64,000 nucleotides of DNA from Litoribrevibacter albus. GTDB lineage: Bacteria; Pseudomonadota; Gammaproteobacteria; Pseudomonadales; Litoribrevibacteraceae. A model generated the notes under the pieces. It did no database searches. It was not told the origin of the DNA and saw only the letters and a program-made list of their open reading frames with translations. A program made the translations under genes and the position numbers. The stretch lies in contig NZ_BSNM01000003.1 of assembly GCF_030159995.1 (NCBI RefSeq), positions 186,001-250,000 of the forward strand, given 5' to 3'. This document shows, one piece after another, positions 41,937-50,696 of the stretch. Each line of letters opens with the position of its first letter. The first letter of the stretch is position 1.

Positions 41937-44324
41937 TCAGATGTTTCTTAGTCTGAGTGCATTCAGCACAACGACCAGTGAGCTTGCTGACATACCGATT
42001 GCAGCAGCCCAAGGAGGAATAAATCCTGTGGCGGCCAGCGGTAAGGCGATCAGATTATATATCAAAGCCCAACCGAGATTCTGTTTGATTATTTTTCGAC
42101 ACTGTTCGGCAATGGTGAACGCATTATTAATGGCGTTGAGTTGACCATTCATCAATATCATATCGGACTTGGTTTTTGCCAGGTCGGTTGCTTCATTCAT
42201 CGCGATGGAAATGCCGGCCGAGGCCAAAACAGGAATGTCATTAATGCCATCGCCTATCATTAAGGTACGACATTCCTGAGTATGCAGTTTTGATAGTTGA
42301 TCAAGTTTTCCTTGAGGCGTGAGGCCCGAATGTACGTGTTCGATATCCAGTGTTCTGGCCATGTCTTCGGCATTTTGGGAGCGATCACCTGTCAGCATGT
42401 GGAGATTGATCTTCCGCTGGCGGAGCGCCTGAATGGCCTCTTTTGCATCTGCTCTTAAAGTGTCCTCAACTTTAAAAAAGGCAAGAACCTGTTGTCCATC
42501 AGCTAATACAACCCAGTTATGGCTATCTGGAAGCACAACTTCATTGATGGATGTCTTCTCTTGAATAAATTGACTGTGGCCAATGTACAGGGTCTTACCG
42601 TCGACGGTGCCACTCAGGCCACCACCGGGTGTTATCTCGATATCTTGAGCTGGCTGGTTTGTTGTTGGGAAAGCTCGGGCAATAGGGTGCTCGGAGGCAG
42701 CTTCCAATCGAGCTGCCAAGGCAAGAGCTTCTGATTCAGGCAAATGGGACGGAATGTCGATGTCTGAAATAGACAGCTTACCTTCGGTTAGAGTACCTGT
42801 TTTATCAAACAGAATATCGGTAATGGTTGGCAGCCCCTCAAGAACATGTGTGCTGGTGATAATAAGACCTGAGCGTTTAAGAGAGGATGTGGCGGCTGTA
42901 ATGGCAGTGGGTGTTGCTAAAGAGAGCGCACACGGACATGTTACCACCAAGACAGATAAAGCAATCCAAAATGCTTTGTCGGGGTCAATGAACATCCATG
43001 TACCCCAAACACTCACTGCAGTTATCAATACCGCAGCAACGAATCGGCTGGCAATGGTATCAGCAATGCGTGCAATTCTGGGTTTGTTTGATTCCGCTTT
43101 GTTCATCAACTCAACTACGAGGTTGAGGGTATTTTGATGACCAATGGTGGTGATTTCTATTTCAATAGGGTGATCAAGGCAGGTAGTTCCGCCCATTACA
43201 AAATCACCAATCTTTTTGCGAACAGGAAGGTATTCACCTGTTAAAGCAGACTCATCCACATCGGCGGTGCCTTCGATGACTTTAGCATCGGAAGGAATTG
43301 TGTGGCCGGCTTTGACCAAAATTCTATCACCCACCTTGATTTGTTCTGTAGGCGTAACTTTGTATTCGCCGTCGGTATAAACCAAGGTTGAATTTGGCAT
43401 TAACCCGATTAGGTCGTTAGTGACCTGAGAATTCTGATGACGAACCTTCATCTCAAAGTATCTGCCAAGCAATAGGAAGAAGGTGAACATACAGACAGAG
43501 TCGAAATAGACTTCACCAGCGCCATTAAAGGTGGCCCAAATACTTGAGGAGTAAGCAAGCGCAATAGCAATTGAAACGGGCACATCCATCGTCAAGTGCT
43601 TGGTCTTCAAGTCGCGTATCGCGGCATTAAAAAACGGGAAGGCAGAATAAAGAACAACTGGCGTGCTTAAGAATAAACTGGCCCAGCGAATAAAGGCTTC
43701 ATAGGATTTATCGATGCCAGTGTAATGACCGAAATACAAGGCGTTGGCCATCATCATTACTTGCATCATGCCAATGCCGGCTATACCAAGACGAATGAGG
43801 GCGGTATGGCTTTCTTTTTGTTGCTGCTGAGCTGCTCGGTTCGCTTTCCAGGGTTCCGCGTGATAGCCAATCGCGTCGATAGCAAAAAACAGATCGCTAA
43901 GCTTTAACGTATTTGTATCCCAGGTGATACTGGCTCTGTGGGTGCTAAGGTTGACTCTGACTTCTTGTATGCCATCGATTTTTTCAAGGTGTTTTTCGAT
44001 AAGCCAAACACAGGCCGCACATGTAATACCCTTAATCAGTAGGGTTGCCGAAGCTGAGTTCCCTTCATAACTGCAGAACTTTTCCTGAACACTCGGTTCA
44101 TCATACAACGCGTATTTTTCTTGTTGATCTGAAAGATCGCTGGCCTGTTCTGCATTTTTGGTTCGGAACTGGTAATAGTTATCTAGTCCAGCACCTGAGA
44201 TCGTCAGTGCAACAGCTTGGCAACCAATACAGCAAAATGACCTCGTTTGATGGTCGAGTTCGGAAGTAATGTCTACGTTGGTTGGAACGGGCTCACCGCA
44301 GTGATAACAGCTACGATCTTGCAT
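41937..44324 (-). CDS. ccoI: Copper-exporting P1B-type ATPase for cbb3 assembly, CcoI
   Basis: A 795-residue P-type ATPase. An N-terminal Cys-rich segment (CYHCGEP, FCCIGCQAV) precedes a heavy-metal-associated domain with GITCAACVWLIEKHL. Eight membrane helices include the CPC metal site (VVTCPCALSLATP). The phosphorylation site is LFDKTGTLTEG, the actuator loop has ALTGEYLP, and the hinge is MIGDGINDIPVLASA. The extra N-terminal Cys domain and the position between ccoH and ccoS mark it as CcoI (FixI), which loads copper for the CcoN active site, rather than a detoxifying CopA. Confidence 0.94.
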   Translation of the reverse strand: MQDRSCYHCGEPVPTNVDITSELDHQTRSFCCIGCQAVALTISGAGLDNYYQFRTKNAEQASDLSDQQEKYALYDEPSVQEKFCSYEGNSASATLLIKGITCAACVWLIEKHLEKIDGIQEVRVNLSTHRASITWDTNTLKLSDLFFAIDAIGYHAEPWKANRAAQQQQKESHTALIRLGIAGIGMMQVMMMANALYFGHYTGIDKSYEAFIRWASLFLSTPVVLYSAFPFFNAAIRDLKTKHLTMDVPVSIAIALAYSSSIWATFNGAGEVYFDSVCMFTFFLLLGRYFEMKVRHQNSQVTNDLIGLMPNSTLVYTDGEYKVTPTEQIKVGDRILVKAGHTIPSDAKVIEGTADVDESALTGEYLPVRKKIGDFVMGGTTCLDHPIEIEITTIGHQNTLNLVVELMNKAESNKPRIARIADTIASRFVAAVLITAVSVWGTWMFIDPDKAFWIALSVLVVTCPCALSLATPTAITAATSSLKRSGLIITSTHVLEGLPTITDILFDKTGTLTEGKLSISDIDIPSHLPESEALALAARLEAASEHPIARAFPTTNQPAQDIEITPGGGLSGTVDGKTLYIGHSQFIQEKTSINEVVLPDSHNWVVLADGQQVLAFFKVEDTLRADAKEAIQALRQRKINLHMLTGDRSQNAEDMARTLDIEHVHSGLTPQGKLDQLSKLHTQECRTLMIGDGINDIPVLASAGISIAMNEATDLAKTKSDMILMNGQLNAINNAFTIAEQCRKIIKQNLGWALIYNLIALPLAATGFIPPWAAAIGMSASSLVVVLNALRLRNI

Positions 44325-44368
44325 AGTACTCGTTACAGGTAGGGGCAGGGGGTGAACCCTGCCTTTAA

Positions 44369-44887
44369 TTAATGAGCGCTAAGGGTTGTCGCGCTGGAAA
44401 TAGGGAAATGTAGTTCACCTTTCAATACCCAGGTAGGGTTTTGAAGTTCGTGAATACTTACATAGCGCTTACCTTCAATTCCATTCTCAACTTGACCTAA
44501 ATAACGACCTTGGCTGTTATGTGTAAGAACCACCGAGATGTCTTTGTCTTTAATGATTGGGTGTACGAGTTCAATCATTAAATTAGCAGGCAGTTCAGTC
44601 AGTTGACTGGTGAAGTCCAATGTGAGCTCACCTGATTCTGCATCCAGGCTGATAGTCGCTTCTGCCTGAATGTCTTTTGCTTTTACTTCTTTTTCAATTT
44701 GTTCGTTAATTGCCAATCCTTCCTTTGAATATTCGTCGGTAACTAGCCCGTCTTGAATATGGAAGGAGATGTTGAGCATGGTCAGCCCAAGAACTACGGA
44801 AAGGATTAAAGGCGCCAAAGTGAACCAAAGCCAAGGTTGATTCCAGTTACCTTGGTTTTCATTATTCTCAGTCATCAAACTACTCAT
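44369..44887 (-). CDS. ccoH: cbb3 oxidase assembly protein CcoH (FixH)
   Basis: A 172-residue FixH-family protein with one N-terminal membrane helix (PWLWFTLAPLILSVVLGLTM) and a periplasmic domain. The conserved opening after the helix is DGLVTDEYSKEGLAINEQIE, and the C-terminal beta-sandwich includes GRYLGQVENGIEGKRYVSI and WVLKGELHFP. CcoH contacts the oxidase during assembly. It lies between ccoG (47-base gap) and ccoI (44-base gap) on the same strand. Confidence 0.92.
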   Translation of the reverse strand: MSSLMTENNENQGNWNQPWLWFTLAPLILSVVLGLTMLNISFHIQDGLVTDEYSKEGLAINEQIEKEVKAKDIQAEATISLDAESGELTLDFTSQLTELPANLMIELVHPIIKDKDISVVLTHNSQGRYLGQVENGIEGKRYVSIHELQNPTWVLKGELHFPISSATTLSAH

Positions 44888-44934
44888 TGAAATGTGTGAA
44901 CACAGGCCCGCCTTACGCAGACGGGCGGTGTGTA

Positions 44935-46386
44935 TTATCTACGACGAGGGCCCATAAAGCGACTCTCGGTTTCTGCAAAAATGTTTTCATCGCTTTCTGC
45001 GACAACCTTAAAGTAAATAGGTTCACTTCTTGATTCAAGATTGGTAACCGGAACGATAACACTCACTGGAACCTGACTGATTTCACCTGATTCAAGAGTA
45101 ATCTCTGTATCGCCAACGACTGAAAGCCCTTCAAACCCTGTTGCGGATAGAACATAGGTTTCTGCGTGTTGAGACTTATTCATAACTCGGATGTTGTAGC
45201 TGTTCTCAATGTCGCCTTTGAAATTCTCACGAAACAAGTTTGCGCCGCGACCGCGATCAACTTCCAAATCGACAGGAATCAAGGTAAATAGGTTGTACAT
45301 GAGAGCACTGAACATCACAATCAGAGCAATGATGTAGCCAATGAATCGAGGGCGGAAGAGTTTCCACTCGTTACCTTTCAGCTGGTGTTCACTTGTGTAG
45401 CTGATTAGACCTCGCTCATATCCGACCTTATCCATGATGCTGTCGCAGGCTTCAATACATTTTGCACAAGCAATACACTCGTATTGCAGGCCATCTCGAA
45501 TATCGATGCCAACCGGGCAAACCTGAACGCACATTGAGCAATCGACACAGTCGCCAAGGCCAAGCTCTTTTGGATCTGCAGTCTTCTTACGAGGCCCTCG
45601 GTTTTCGCCACGTTCTTCGTCATAGGATACGATCAACGTATCTTTGTCGAACATTACAGCCTGGAAACGTGCGTATGGGCACATGTAGATACAGACTTGT
45701 TCTCTTAACCAACCCGCATTCAGGTAGGTCATCACTGTAAAGAAGCCGAGCCAGGAAAGGGTAGAGGTATCTGAATTGAACGTGAAAATATCGACTACAA
45801 GGTCACGTATCGGTGTGAAGTAGCCAACAAAGGTAATTGCGGTCGCAAAGGCGAATAACAGCCATAGTGCGTGCTTGGTTAATCTCAGACCAAGCTTTTT
45901 AGGGCTGAAAGGCTGTTTGTCTAACTTAATCCGGGCATTTCGGTCACCTTCAACCTGCTTTTCAATCCACATGAAGATGAAGGTCCAGACCGTTTGAGGG
46001 CAGGTGTAACCGCACCATATACGACCCGCAAACATGGTAATAGCAAAGAGTCCAAAGGCACAGATGACAAGAAGCATGGAAAGTAGCATTAGATCCTGAG
46101 GCCAGAGCGTAATGCCAAAGATATTAAATTGGCGATTTGGAATATCCCAAAGAACCGCTTGGTGTCCATTCCAGTTCAGCCATGATGTACCGAAGAATAA
46201 GCAGAATAGAAGCCATCCACCCATTTTTCTGAATTTGGTGAACTGACCAGTAATGGCGCGAACCTGGATTTTATCTCTGCTTTTAATCGCTTCCTCGCCT
46301 GTAAACATTAAGGCGGGGTCGTTTTTGGCTTTGTTTGAAGCGTCATCGTTTGATGCAACGTCTTTCATTGGGATCTTATCGCCCAT
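44935..46386 (-). CDS. ccoG: cbb3 oxidase accessory ferredoxin protein CcoG (FixG/RdxA)
   Basis: A 483-residue polytopic iron-sulfur protein. Membrane helices near residues 55-75, 90-115, 160-185 and 200 frame a Cys-bearing segment (GRIWCGYTCPQTVW, CIYMCPYARFQ). A double [4Fe-4S] ferredoxin module follows (DCVDCSMCVQVCPVGIDI, YECIACAKCIEACD), then a final helix and a C-terminal beta-sandwich. CcoG reduces Cu(II) to Cu(I) in the copper delivery pathway to cbb3 oxidase in studied proteobacteria. It starts the ccoGHIS group downstream of ccoNOQP. Confidence 0.94.
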   Translation of the reverse strand: MGDKIPMKDVASNDDASNKAKNDPALMFTGEEAIKSRDKIQVRAITGQFTKFRKMGGWLLFCLFFGTSWLNWNGHQAVLWDIPNRQFNIFGITLWPQDLMLLSMLLVICAFGLFAITMFAGRIWCGYTCPQTVWTFIFMWIEKQVEGDRNARIKLDKQPFSPKKLGLRLTKHALWLLFAFATAITFVGYFTPIRDLVVDIFTFNSDTSTLSWLGFFTVMTYLNAGWLREQVCIYMCPYARFQAVMFDKDTLIVSYDEERGENRGPRKKTADPKELGLGDCVDCSMCVQVCPVGIDIRDGLQYECIACAKCIEACDSIMDKVGYERGLISYTSEHQLKGNEWKLFRPRFIGYIIALIVMFSALMYNLFTLIPVDLEVDRGRGANLFRENFKGDIENSYNIRVMNKSQHAETYVLSATGFEGLSVVGDTEITLESGEISQVPVSVIVPVTNLESRSEPIYFKVVAESDENIFAETESRFMGPRRR

Positions 46387-46462
46387 AGCAGCCTCTTAGC
46401 TAATCATTACTTTGTGCGGGGGTATTATCTTTATCTGCCTAATGAATGTATAGGCCGAAAAC

Positions 46463-46492
46463 AAAAAATGCGGCTGAAAAGCCGCATTTTTT
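46463..46492. terminator. Terminator after ccoP
   Basis: A 12-base stem, AAAAAATGCGGC (46463-46474) with GCCGCATTTTTT (46481-46492), closes a six-base loop. It separates the ccoNOQP transcript from ccoG, which must then have its own promoter; a TAATAC -10-like element lies just upstream of ccoG. Confidence 0.88.
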
Positions 46493-46511
46493 TCTAACTA
46501 GATGATTTGCA

Positions 46512-47411
46512 TCATTTGTTAGAAAGGCTGTAGATGTACGCCGCAAGGATGTGAACCTTTTGCTCACCAAGTAGATCTTGGTGTGCAGGCATCTTACCTG
46601 AACGACCGTTACGAATCGTGTGTTTAACACGTTGTAACGTACCACCGTACAACCAGGTGTTGTCAGTTAGGTTAGGTGCACCAAGCATTTGGTTACCTTT
46701 GCCATCCGGACCGTGACACGCTGCACAGTTAGAGAATAACTCTTTACCGCGTGCTGCAGCTTCTTTATCTGCATCTTCACGACCACTTAGGGTAAGTACG
46801 TAGTTAGCTACATCGTTAACTCCGTCTTCACCCAGGCTTTCACCCCAAGCTGGCATCATGCCTTGACGACCACCCATGATGGTTGTCTTGATTGTGTCAC
46901 CTGCACCGCCGTACAACCAGTCGTTGTCCGTTAGGTTAGGGAAGCCATAACCACCGCGAGCATCTTGACCATGACAAACTGCACAGCTGTTCAAGAATAG
47001 ACGACGACCAATTTTTACTGCTTCTTCGTTGTTTGCTAGCTCTTCAACAGGAACAGCAGCGTGTTTTTCGAAGATTGGCCCATACTTCTCTTGGTGTGCT
47101 TGTTGGTCTGCTTCAAGACGCGAAATGTTGGTGATGCCAGATAGACCTTGAGAGTTACCCATTGGGTAAACTGCAAGATAACCTAGACCCCAGAAAATCG
47201 TGCCGTAGAACAACATCAGCCACCATTTAGGCATTGGGTTGTCATACTCTTCAATACCGTCAAAGGTATGATGCATTTTACGATCCGGAGAGTCCGAACC
47301 TTTAATACGTTTTGCGAAGTGCAGCAGATAAAGGAAGCTTAGGATCAAGCCAACACTGATGATCCAAGTCCATAAGCTCCAGAATCCTGTGAGCACATTT
47401 TCTTCTGCCAT
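46512..47411 (-). CDS. ccoP: cbb3-type cytochrome c oxidase subunit III, CcoP
   Basis: A 299-residue diheme cytochrome c. Two N-terminal membrane helices (residues 10-33 and 63-83) with the DNPMPKWW signature between them precede two cytochrome c domains. The heme sites are Cys143-x-x-Cys146-His147 (CAVCH) and Cys229-x-x-Cys232-His233 (CAACH), and Met ligands occur in GGRQGMMPAWG and GRSGKMPAHQ. It passes electrons from soluble or bc1 donors to CcoO and CcoN. AGGAG lies before the ATG, three bases after the ccoQ stop. Confidence 0.96.
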   Translation of the reverse strand: MAEENVLTGFWSLWTWIISVGLILSFLYLLHFAKRIKGSDSPDRKMHHTFDGIEEYDNPMPKWWLMLFYGTIFWGLGYLAVYPMGNSQGLSGITNISRLEADQQAHQEKYGPIFEKHAAVPVEELANNEEAVKIGRRLFLNSCAVCHGQDARGGYGFPNLTDNDWLYGGAGDTIKTTIMGGRQGMMPAWGESLGEDGVNDVANYVLTLSGREDADKEAAARGKELFSNCAACHGPDGKGNQMLGAPNLTDNTWLYGGTLQRVKHTIRNGRSGKMPAHQDLLGEQKVHILAAYIYSLSNK

Positions 47412-47414
47412 GAT

Positions 47415-47585
47415 TTACTCCTGATTCTTCTTGTCCGAAGGAGTCGAATCTTCATCGTCAAAAGGAAGATTCGCTGCTTCATCAAATGGTTTTTTGCGTT
47501 TTGAACTGAAGGTCCAAATAATGATGCCGGTGAATACTACAGCCATCGTAATAGTGGCTAGACCTCTTAAATCATTAACATCCAT
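47415..47585 (-). CDS. ccoQ: cbb3-type oxidase subunit IV, CcoQ
   Basis: A 56-residue protein that lies exactly in the gap between ccoO and ccoP. It reads MDVNDLRGLATITMAVVFTG, has one membrane helix (residues 9-25), then WTFSSKRKKPFDEAANLPF and an acidic end (DDEDSTPSDKKNQE). The membrane segment followed by a K/R patch and then FDEAANLPF is the standard CcoQ layout. CcoQ stabilises the association of CcoP with the oxidase core. Confidence 0.92.
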   Translation of the reverse strand: MDVNDLRGLATITMAVVFTGIIIWTFSSKRKKPFDEAANLPFDDEDSTPSDKKNQE

Positions 47586-47626
47586 CAGTTCAGTCCCCGT
47601 ATTAGTTACAAATTAACGGTTGCAAA

Positions 47627-48235
47627 TTAACGCTTATCTTTAAGTGCTGTACCCAAGTTCTGAAGATAAGCAACAACTGCATCAATCTCGCGTTTGCCGC
47701 GTACTTCAGCACGAGCGTTATCAATTTGCTCGTCAGTATACGGTACGCCAAGAGTGCGAAGTGCTGCTAGTTTCTTACCTGTGTCGTCACCTGTTAGTTT
47801 GTTTTCAAACAACCAAGGGAAAGCAGGCATGTTTGAATCAGGTACTACGTCACGTGGGTTGTAAAGGTGAGCACGGTGCCATTCGTCACTGTACTTACCA
47901 CCAACACGGTGAAGATCAGGACCAGTACGCTTAGAACCCCATAAGTGTGGGTGATCGTAAACATACTCGCCAGCTACAGAATAGTGACCATAGCGCTCAA
48001 CTTCTGCACGCAGAGGGCGAACCATCTGTGTGTGACATACGTTACAACCTTCACGGATGTAGATGTCTTTACCTTCTTGTTGAAGGGCAGTAAGCGGCTT
48101 AAGGCCTTCTACAGGTTCTGTAGTCTGCTTTGCGAAGAACAAAGGAACGATTTCAACAAGAGCACCGAAGCTGATACCGATCAAAGAAAGAACGATCATC
48201 AGGCCGATATTCTTCTCGACTGTTTCGTGTTGCAT
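47627..48235 (-). CDS. ccoO: cbb3-type cytochrome c oxidase subunit II, CcoO
   Basis: A 202-residue membrane-anchored monoheme cytochrome c. One helix at residues 10-33 is followed by the heme site Cys64-Asn-Val-Cys67-His68 in [18 protein letters not shown]. The family blocks [35 protein letters not shown] and [12 protein letters not shown] (axial Met) are present. It lies 20 bases after ccoN, typical of the operon order. Confidence 0.96.
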   Translation of the reverse strand: MQHETVEKNIGLMIVLSLIGISFGALVEIVPLFFAKQTTEPVEGLKPLTALQQEGKDIYIREGCNVCHTQMVRPLRAEVERYGHYSVAGEYVYDHPHLWGSKRTGPDLHRVGGKYSDEWHRAHLYNPRDVVPDSNMPAFPWLFENKLTGDDTGKKLAALRTLGVPYTDEQIDNARAEVRGKREIDAVVAYLQNLGTALKDKR

Positions 48236-48255
48236 ATTCTACTCCTTGCTCCTGA

Positions 48256-49701
48256 TTATGCCGTTTGAGCTTGAGCAGCTGTCGCTTGCTCAGTCTTAGC
48301 TTGACGGATTGTGCGATAGAAGTTGTATGCCATTACGAACATACCGCTCAAGAACACCGCACCACCTAATATACGCATGCCGTAACCGAACTTGCTGTAT
48401 ACCACACTGTCAACGAAGCTGAACTTCAATGTGCCGTCTACGTCAACTGCTTTCCACATTAGACCTTGACCGATACCGTTGATCCACATCGCAACGATGT
48501 ATAGAACTGTACCGATAGTCGCCAACCAGAAGTGAAGGTTGATAGCGCTAACGCTGAACATTTCTTTGCGGCCATACAGGCGTGGTAGAAGGTGATAAAG
48601 AGCACCGATAGATACCATTGCTACCCAGCCAAGTGCACCAGAGTGTACGTGACCTACAGTCCAGTCTGTGTTGTGTGAAAGCGCGTTCACAGACTTGATT
48701 GACATCATTGGACCTTCGAAAGTAGACATGCCGTAGAAAGATAGAGAAACAACTAGGAAACGAAGGATTGGGTCGTTACGAAGTTTGTGCCAAGCACCAG
48801 ATAGGGTCATCATACCGTTGATCATACCACCCCAAGATGGAGCAAGAAGGATCACAGACATTACCATACCTACGTTTTGAGCCCACTCAGGAAGTGCAGA
48901 GTAGTGAAGGTGGTGAGCACCAGCCCAGATGTAGATAGAGATCAACGCCCAGAAGTGAACTACTGATAGACGATATGAGTAGATTGGACGCTCTGCTTGC
49001 TTAGGTACGAAGTAGTACATGATGCCAAGGAAACCAGCTGTTAGGAAGAAACCTACAGCGTTGTGTCCGTACCACCATTGAACCATCGCATCCACTGCAC
49101 CAGCATATACGTAGTATGATTTCCACATGCTGATTGGAAGCTGCATGCTGTTACCGATGTGTAGAACAGCAACCGTCAGAATAAAGGCAACGTAGAACCA
49201 GTTAGCAACATAAATGTGCTTGGTTTTACGGTTACGAATTGTGCCGATGAAAACGATTGCGTATGAAATCCATACAAGAGCAATCAGGATATCGATAGGC
49301 CATTCAAGTTCAGCGTATTCGTGAGAAGAAGTGAGACCTAGCGGTAGCGTAATAGCTGCGGCTACGATCACTGCTTGCCAACCCCAGAATGTGAATTTCA
49401 CAAGAGGTTCAAACGCTAAGCGTGTCTGACATGTACGTTGAACAACGTAGTAAGACGTTGCAAACAAGGCACAACCACCGAATGCAAAGATTACGGCGTT
49501 AGTATGTAGTGGGCGAAGACGACCAAAATGCGTCCATGGCAGATTCAGGTTTAGTTCAGGAAATAGAAGTTGCGATGCAATTAAAACACCGACTCCCATA
49601 CCGACAATACCCCATATCACGGTCATGATAGCGAACTGGCGCACAACCCCATAATTGTAGGTTGGGTGTTCGAAGGTAGACTGATTCGCAGTAGCACTCA
49701 T
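48256..49701 (-). CDS. ccoN: cbb3-type cytochrome c oxidase subunit I, CcoN
   Basis: A 481-residue, 12-helix heme-copper oxidase subunit, the catalytic core of the high-affinity cbb3 oxidase. Conserved ligand regions include [39 protein letters not shown] (copper-B His and the linked Tyr region), [15 protein letters not shown] and [19 protein letters not shown]. The C-terminus is short. GGAAACTGAT precedes the ATG. An FNR-like site and a TATAAT element upstream suggest induction at low oxygen. A single ccoN copy is seen in this window. Confidence 0.96.
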   Translation of the reverse strand: MSATANQSTFEHPTYNYGVVRQFAIMTVIWGIVGMGVGVLIASQLLFPELNLNLPWTHFGRLRPLHTNAVIFAFGGCALFATSYYVVQRTCQTRLAFEPLVKFTFWGWQAVIVAAAITLPLGLTSSHEYAELEWPIDILIALVWISYAIVFIGTIRNRKTKHIYVANWFYVAFILTVAVLHIGNSMQLPISMWKSYYVYAGAVDAMVQWWYGHNAVGFFLTAGFLGIMYYFVPKQAERPIYSYRLSVVHFWALISIYIWAGAHHLHYSALPEWAQNVGMVMSVILLAPSWGGMINGMMTLSGAWHKLRNDPILRFLVVSLSFYGMSTFEGPMMSIKSVNALSHNTDWTVGHVHSGALGWVAMVSIGALYHLLPRLYGRKEMFSVSAINLHFWLATIGTVLYIVAMWINGIGQGLMWKAVDVDGTLKFSFVDSVVYSKFGYGMRILGGAVFLSGMFVMAYNFYRTIRQAKTEQATAAQAQTA

Positions 49702-49788
49702 ATCAGTTTCCAGGCTTAGTTAGTTATGGTTTATGAAATCGCGCGCAAGTATGCGTAAATCCAGCATACAATGCAAACGATGGTTTGA

Positions 49789-49853
49789 ATTATATGGATT
49801 CTTCAATTAGAAATGAATCTGTGTGGGCCTATTAACCCTATGATCTATGTCAG
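49789..49853 (-). promoter_or_regulatory. Probable FNR-controlled promoter of ccoNOQP
   Basis: On the minus strand TATAAT (49789-49794) forms a -10 box with a weak TTCATT -35 (49812-49817, 17-base spacer). Upstream lies CTGACATAGATCAT (49840-49853), which keeps the FNR core TGA-N6-TCA and matches seven of ten fixed positions. Its centre is about 64 bases before the expected start point, near a class I position. Confidence 0.45.
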
Positions 49854-49912
49854 TATTTTGAGTGTTAGTGGTTAAAATGGCTAAACAGAGTTTAGAACAA
49901 GCTGGGAGAAGT

Positions 49913-50545
49913 ATGGAATTTCTAACAACAAACGCGAGGAATGAAGGCTGCGGTATAACTTTTATTTTTGCGCATGGAGCTGGTGCTCCGATGGATTCAG
50001 AGTTTATGGAAACGGTTGCTGATTTGTTTGCTCAGCGTGGTGTTAAGGTGATTCGTTTTGAGTTTCCTTACATGCAGGAGCGCAGAGCAACGGGTAAAAA
50101 GCGTCCGCCGGATCGGGCTCCTAAACTCTTGGAATGTTTTCGCTCTGTCATTGCTCAGGCTGTAGAGGAAGGTGAGCAGCTATTTATTGGAGGGAAATCA
50201 ATGGGCGGGCGCATGGCGACGATGCTAGCTTCTGAGATTGATTTGCCTTTGACGGGGTGTGTTTGTTTTGGGTATCCGTATCACGCGCCTGGAAAGCCAG
50301 AAAAAGTGCGTAATGAACACTTTGAAGATGCATCCTTTCCTATTTTGATTCTTCAGGGTGAACGTGATGCCTTTGGTACGAGAGAAGAGATTGCTGGCTA
50401 TCAGGAATTTGACGGGGTTGAACATAAGTGGTTGGTTGATGGAAATCATGACCTTACACCACGTAAGGCTTCCGGTGTGACTCAGGAAGAAAACCTGAAG
50501 AATGCAGTGGAGATGGCGGTAGAGTGGATGAAGACACGTGCCTAA
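49913..50545 (+). CDS. Alpha/beta hydrolase family protein
   Basis: ATG 49913 is preferred because GGGAG lies just upstream; the frame opens at 49862. The 210-residue product has FIFAHGAGAPMDSEFMETVA near its start and the nucleophile elbow GGKSMGGRMAT, with Lys in place of the more usual His before the Ser. The acid is in LQGERDAFGT and the His in WLVDGNHDLTPR. It fits the small 'alpha/beta family hydrolase' group (Abhydrolase_11 type, like YqiA/KANL proteins). Substrate is unknown. It diverges from ccoN. Confidence 0.82.
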   Translation: MEFLTTNARNEGCGITFIFAHGAGAPMDSEFMETVADLFAQRGVKVIRFEFPYMQERRATGKKRPPDRAPKLLECFRSVIAQAVEEGEQLFIGGKSMGGRMATMLASEIDLPLTGCVCFGYPYHAPGKPEKVRNEHFEDASFPILILQGERDAFGTREEIAGYQEFDGVEHKWLVDGNHDLTPRKASGVTQEENLKNAVEMAVEWMKTRA

Positions 50546-50642
50546 TAAGGTTAGCTATATAACTAGCTGGGTTGGCTATATAAATAGTAGCGTGAAATGC
50601 AAGCTGGTGAATGCGTGAGCTTTAGGCATCTAAAAGCCAGCA

Positions 50643-50665
50643 AGCTGCCAAATTGAATGGCAGCT
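50643..50665 (-). terminator. Weak terminator-like hairpin after the chemoreceptor gene
   Basis: An eight-base stem, AGCTGCCA with TGGCAGCT, closes a seven-base loop. On the minus strand it is followed by TGCTGGCTTTTAG, so the T run is short and displaced. Confidence 0.35.
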
Positions 50666-50696
50666 CACCGATGGCTGAAAGGGTTGGTTCACTAGG

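Noticed and set aside
41663-41951. Overlapping open frames on both strands around ccoS
   Set aside because: Only the minus-strand frame at 41696-41920 shows the CcoS signature; the others are shadows.
42754-43137. Open + strand frame of 127 codons within ccoI
   Set aside because: It is antisense to a clearly conserved P-type ATPase, has no ribosome binding site and no recognisable domain.
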